DNA from: an uncultured Veillonella sp.
GTDB lineage: Bacteria > Bacillota > Negativicutes > Veillonellales > Veillonellaceae
Direction of reading: 5' to 3'
Length of the DNA: 8,449 nt
NCBI RefSeq assembly: GCF_905209685.1
Contig: NZ_CAJLUB010000081.1
Location: 1-8,449, forward strand
The position numbers and the translations under genes are program-made. Shown in pieces: positions 5,842-8,449 of the stretch (its first letter is position 1; every line of letters starts with the position of its first letter). Under the pieces are notes generated by a model that did no database searches, had not been told where the DNA came from, and worked only from the letters and a program-made list of their open reading frames with translations.

Positions 5842-5868
5842 ATATAATAGATATAATAGATATAATAC
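5842..5868 (+). repeat. Tandem 9-base repeat ATATAATAG
   Basis: Three adjoining copies at 5842-5850, 5851-5859 and 5860-5868; the last ends in C instead of G. The repeat contains TATAAT but no -35 partner is evident. Confidence 0.5.
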
Positions 5869-5975
5869 TTAAAACAATTATATTTATAACTTTTAGGATT
5901 AAAATATATTTCGATATAGCTTCAAGTTATACCAACGCACTACAAAATTATATGAGAATACAGGCCCTATATGCT

Positions 5976-6004
5976 TTGACAGGCATTATCGATATCTATA
6001 TACT
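5976..6004 (+). promoter_or_regulatory. Promoter of the metH operon
   Basis: A perfect -35 TTGACA (5976-5981) and -10 TATACT (5999-6004, five of six) are separated by exactly 17 bases. Transcription would start near 6011, leaving a leader of about 130 nt before the first ATG. An inverted repeat TATCTAT (5993-5999) and ATAGATA (6010-6016) spans the -10 and start site and could be an operator. Confidence 0.8.
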
Positions 6005-6096
6005 ATTAAATAGATAGTAATTATATTTATAGGCGTAAAATAGATAAATCTTGAGATTAATCTAATCTATAAACAATATACTAATATTAAGTACAC

Positions 6097-6126
6097 GCTC
6101 TACGGATACGCAGAGCTTTTTATTTT
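6097..6126 (+). terminator. Terminator-like hairpin in the metH operon leader
   Basis: GCTCTACG (6097-6104) pairs with CGCAGAGC (6109-6116) with one A-C mismatch and a four-base GATA loop; TTTTTATTTT follows at 6117-6126. It lies downstream of the promoter and just before the ribosome binding site at 6130, so it is placed to attenuate the operon. No known riboswitch, T-box or SAM-box consensus was recognised upstream of it. Confidence 0.6.
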
Positions 6127-6143
6127 GAAAAGGAGGCGTTTCC

Positions 6144-6911
6144 ATGCCCATTTATAACGGAATGCTTCCTGCCATCGATAAAGCAGAAGTAAAACGATAC
6201 GCAGGACTTCGTCATGCAGAGGATTTTCCTCAAAATTACGTAGACGAAGCATGTAAAGAAATCCAGTTATTAGCTACACCTAAAGGTGTATATCAAGAAT
6301 ATGATTATGATGCTGAAACAAAGACAATTTTGAGCAATCCACCGCTTAAAATCGAAGGTTCCATCATAGAAAAACATCTAGAAAAGTCTACTAAGGTCTA
6401 TGTATTAGGGGTAACAGTAGGCGAAGATGTAGAGATTCGTAGTGAACAGTTATTCAAACAAGGTAACTATACTGTAGGTTTATTACTTGATGCAGCAGCT
6501 ACAACAGCAGTAGAACAAGTAGCAGATCAAGTAAATGAAGTTATCAATACAATTGCTAAAAAGCAAGGCTATAAACCAACATGGCGCTTTAGCCCTGGCT
6601 ATGGTAACTGGCCATTAGAAATTCAGCCACAACTAGCTAAAATTATCAAAACAGAGATGATTGGCTTACAAGTAACAGAGAATTATTTATTGTTCCCACG
6701 TAAGTCTGTAACAGCTATCATCGGTTTGATGCCAGCTAACGAAGACATCAAAACTAAACGCGGTTGCACATCTTGTTCCCAAAAGGATTGTGCATCTCGT
6801 AAATTACCAGAAAAGGCGTCTGTAACGTCTAATAACGAAGGCGAAGAGGGTTGTAACAAAACAACAGCTGAAGCCTCTGGTATCGCTATGAAAGGCCAAC
6901 CAACAGAATAA
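6144..6911 (+). CDS. Stand-alone methionine synthase activation (reactivation) domain protein
   Basis: 255 residues resembling the C-terminal activation domain of long MetH enzymes (Met_synt_B12 family), here as a separate protein, as in Thermotoga and many Firmicutes. Supporting motifs are LLDAAATTAVEQVAD (114-128), RFSPGYG (148-154), which corresponds to the RxxxGY S-adenosylmethionine-binding element, and LFPRKSVTAIIGL (183-195). A Cys cluster C208-x2-C211-x4-C216 followed by R219 comes next, and then a polar tail (about 220-255) with one more Cys. In the family this domain binds S-adenosylmethionine and supports reductive remethylation of inactive cob(II)alamin on MetH. The neighbouring metH, starting 49 bases downstream in the same direction, is the expected partner. 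The ATG has a strong AAGGAGG (6130-6136) seven bases upstream. The Cys cluster might bind metal, but that is inference. Confidence 0.88.
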   Translation: MPIYNGMLPAIDKAEVKRYAGLRHAEDFPQNYVDEACKEIQLLATPKGVYQEYDYDAETKTILSNPPLKIEGSIIEKHLEKSTKVYVLGVTVGEDVEIRSEQLFKQGNYTVGLLLDAAATTAVEQVADQVNEVINTIAKKQGYKPTWRFSPGYGNWPLEIQPQLAKIIKTEMIGLQVTENYLLFPRKSVTAIIGLMPANEDIKTKRGCTSCSQKDCASRKLPEKASVTSNNEGEEGCNKTTAEASGIAMKGQPTE

Positions 6912-6927
6912 TGTTTCACGTGAAACA
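6912..6927. promoter_or_regulatory. parS site 5, between the two methionine genes
   Basis: Perfect TGTTTCACGTGAAACA starting directly after the TAA of the activation-protein gene and extending to a 20-bp palindrome (6910-6929). It fills much of the 49-base gap before metH. In RNA it would form an 8-bp or longer hairpin with no T-run, so it is not a terminator. Confidence 0.93.
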
Positions 6928-6960
6928 TTGTAACATTTAGGATGATAAAGGAAGATGTTT

Positions 6961-8449
6961 ATGTATATATTTGACGGTGCTATGGGCACAATGCTTCAAG
7001 CTGCAGGCTTAGAAGAGGGCTATTGTCCAGAATTATTTAACGTAGAAAAACCAGAAGTAGTAAAGAATATTCACGCCCAATACTTACAACATGGCAGTGA
7101 TGTTATCACTACAAATACATTCGGTGCTTGTGGTCTTAAATTAGAAGATTACGACTTACAAGATCGTGTAAGAGAAATAAATATTGCCGCTGTAAAGGTA
7201 GCAAAAGATGCTATTGCAGAGTTTAAACCATCTGCACGTGTAGCCGGTTCTATGGGTCCTACGGGTCGTTTCTTACAACCATTGGGCAACATGAGCTTTG
7301 ACTCTATTTATGACACATACCGCGAACAAGCTGAAGCATTGATCGAAGGTGGCGTAGATTTCATCATCATTGAAACTATCATCGACGTACAAGAAATGCG
7401 CGCCGCTTTATTAGCATCTCTTGATGCTCGTGAAGCAGCAGGAAAGACAAAAGAAGATGTACAAATCATCTGTCAATTTTCTTTCAGTGAAGACGGTCGT
7501 ACTATTACAGGTACACCACCAGCAGTTGCAACTACTATCGTAGAGGCTATGGGTGCTGATATTATTGGTATTAACTGTTCCCTTGGACCTGAACAAATCA
7601 CACCTCTTATTGAGGAAATTGCAAGCGTAACAAACTTGCCAATTATCTGCCAACCAAATGCAGGCATGCCTCAATTAATCAATAAACAAACTGTATTCCC
7701 ACTTACAGCAGAAGAAATGGGTCCATTGATGCTTCCAATCGTAGATGCAGGTGCAAGCTATGTAGGCGGCTGCTGTGGTACAACACCAGCTCATATTCAA
7801 GCAATTTCTGACGCTGTAAAAGCACATACACCTAAGGAACGTGCTCACGTAGAACCTAAAACAATCATTACTAGCCGTACTAAATTGTTAGAATTAGGTC
7901 ACAATACAAAACCTCTTATCATTGGTGAACGTATCAATCCTACAGGCCGTAAAGTTCTTGCTCAAGAGTTACGCGATGGCTCTTTCATCCGCGTAAAACG
8001 CGATGCTTTGGACCAAGTAGAAGCAGGTGCAGACATCCTCGACGTAAACATGGGCGTAGCTGGTATGGACCAAACTCCATTAATGGAACGTGCTATCTTC
8101 GAATTATCCATGCTCGTTGAAACTCCATTGTCCATCGACACATTGGATCCAGCAGCTATGGAAGTAGCTCTTAAAAACTACCCAGGTCGCGCTCTTATCA
8201 ACTCCGTAAATGGGGAAGAGGAGTCCATCACTCACGTTATGCCTTTGGCTAAACGCTATGGTGCAGCTTTACTTTGCTTGCCAATCTGCAGTGGTGATTT
8301 GCCTGAAAAAGCAGAGGACCGTGTTGCTTTAGCTGAAAGCATCGTAAATCGCGCTTATGGTTATGGTCTTCAACCACATGACTTATTACTTGACCCATTG
8401 GTATTAACACTTGCTAGCGGTGAAGATAGTGCACGCCAAACATTGCGTA
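6961..8449 (+). CDS. metH: Cobalamin-dependent methionine synthase MetH, N-terminal 496 codons
   Basis: The reading frame is open to the right edge. The homocysteine S-methyltransferase domain (about residues 1-290) starts at the very N-terminus with DGAMGTML (5-12), then TNTFGA (51-56), GSMGPTGR (96-103), NCSLGP (205-210), PNAGMP (232-237) and GGCCGTTP (269-276). Cys206, Cys271 and Cys272 are the expected zinc ligands that activate homocysteine. The pterin-binding domain begins near 318 with IGERINPTG (321-329), followed by DVNMG (361-365), SIDT (391-394) and INSVNGEE (413-420), typical of methyltetrahydrofolate-binding barrels. The cobalamin-binding domains would lie beyond the edge. The ATG at 6961 has AAAGGAAG seven bases upstream; an in-frame ATG at 6955 is too close to that site. 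An adjacent activation protein suggests that this MetH is the short type lacking its own activation domain, but the C-terminus is not visible. Confidence 0.93.
   Translation, partial: MYIFDGAMGTMLQAAGLEEGYCPELFNVEKPEVVKNIHAQYLQHGSDVITTNTFGACGLKLEDYDLQDRVREINIAAVKVAKDAIAEFKPSARVAGSMGPTGRFLQPLGNMSFDSIYDTYREQAEALIEGGVDFIIIETIIDVQEMRAALLASLDAREAAGKTKEDVQIICQFSFSEDGRTITGTPPAVATTIVEAMGADIIGINCSLGPEQITPLIEEIASVTNLPIICQPNAGMPQLINKQTVFPLTAEEMGPLMLPIVDAGASYVGGCCGTTPAHIQAISDAVKAHTPKERAHVEPKTIITSRTKLLELGHNTKPLIIGERINPTGRKVLAQELRDGSFIRVKRDALDQVEAGADILDVNMGVAGMDQTPLMERAIFELSMLVETPLSIDTLDPAAMEVALKNYPGRALINSVNGEEESITHVMPLAKRYGAALLCLPICSGDLPEKAEDRVALAESIVNRAYGYGLQPHDLLLDPLVLTLASGEDSARQTLR

Larger units (their letters stand above)
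5233..6143. other. AT-rich parS-bearing divergent intergenic region
   Basis: A 911-base stretch between parA and the rightward methionine synthase genes with no plausible coding sequence: stops are dense in all frames and no ORF has a ribosome binding site. The two 60-base lines I counted contain 20% and 12% G+C, far below the flanking genes. It contains three parS sites, the parA promoter at the left end, the methionine-operon promoter and leader at the right end, and in between several short direct and inverted repeats listed separately. It probably serves as the core of the ParB loading zone. Confidence 0.8.

Noticed and set aside
5842..5868. CRISPR-like or promoter array made by ATATAATAG repeats.
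   Set aside because: Units are nine bases in direct tandem with no spacers and no -35 partner; simple AT-rich repetition explains them.
6008..6143. Known SAM, T-box or cobalamin riboswitch upstream of the methionine genes.
   Set aside because: None of their conserved sequence blocks could be found; only the terminal hairpin is supported.
6683..6989. Minus-strand open frames over the end of the activation-protein gene; one starts MFHVKH within parS site 5.
   Set aside because: The MFHVKH start arises from translating parS (TTTCACGTGAAACA); the rest is antisense to a supported gene.
7411..7674. Minus-strand open frames within metH.
   Set aside because: Antisense to MetH residues that include conserved zinc-site motifs; no independent evidence.

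Overview
This window looks like the chromosome of an AT-rich, anaerobic, Gram-negative Firmicute of the Negativicutes, most likely Veillonella or a close relative. That is inference from gene content: a Bacillus-type ParA/ParB pair with Bacillus-type parS sites, a DUF4446 gene beside the par genes as in many Clostridia-type genomes, the [FeFe]-hydrogenase maturase HydF, and a cobalamin-dependent methionine synthase with a separately encoded activation protein. I saw no insertion sequence, phage gene, CRISPR array, tRNA or rRNA.

Left part (1-5232), all on the minus strand. In transcription order this is parA, parB, hydF, a DUF4446 membrane protein gene, an M23 murein peptidase gene with a TTG start, a strong terminator, and the first 11 codons of a probable cob(I)alamin adenosyltransferase that runs off the left edge. 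Promoter-like sequences are readable before parA, hydF and the DUF4446 gene, so these are probably three transcription units: parAB, hydF, and DUF4446-M23. The DUF4446 and M23 genes are tightly coupled.

Centre (5233-6143). A 911-base divergent intergenic region carries no credible gene and has very low G+C (12-20% in the 60-base lines I counted). It holds three perfect 16-bp parS sites, one at the heart of a perfect 38-bp palindrome, plus several families of short repeats and inverted repeats. Two more perfect parS sites flank it, one inside the parA coding sequence and one directly after the stop codon of the first gene to the right. The five sites span about 2 kb and form a compact centromere-like ParB loading zone.

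Right part (5976-8449), plus strand. A near-consensus promoter and a leader of about 130 nt with a terminator-like hairpin precede a two-gene unit: a stand-alone methionine synthase reactivation-domain protein, then metH, which is cut by the right edge after its homocysteine-binding domain and most of its pterin-binding domain. The two products should work together: MetH methylates homocysteine with methylcobalamin, and the partner should support reductive reactivation with S-adenosylmethionine. The probable adenosyltransferase at the far left is a second cobalamin-linked gene but is not in the same transcription unit.

The most noteworthy content is the parS cluster and the unexplained repeat structure around it, the in-frame parS inside parA, and hairpins placed between promoter and ribosome binding site in both the hydF and metH leaders.
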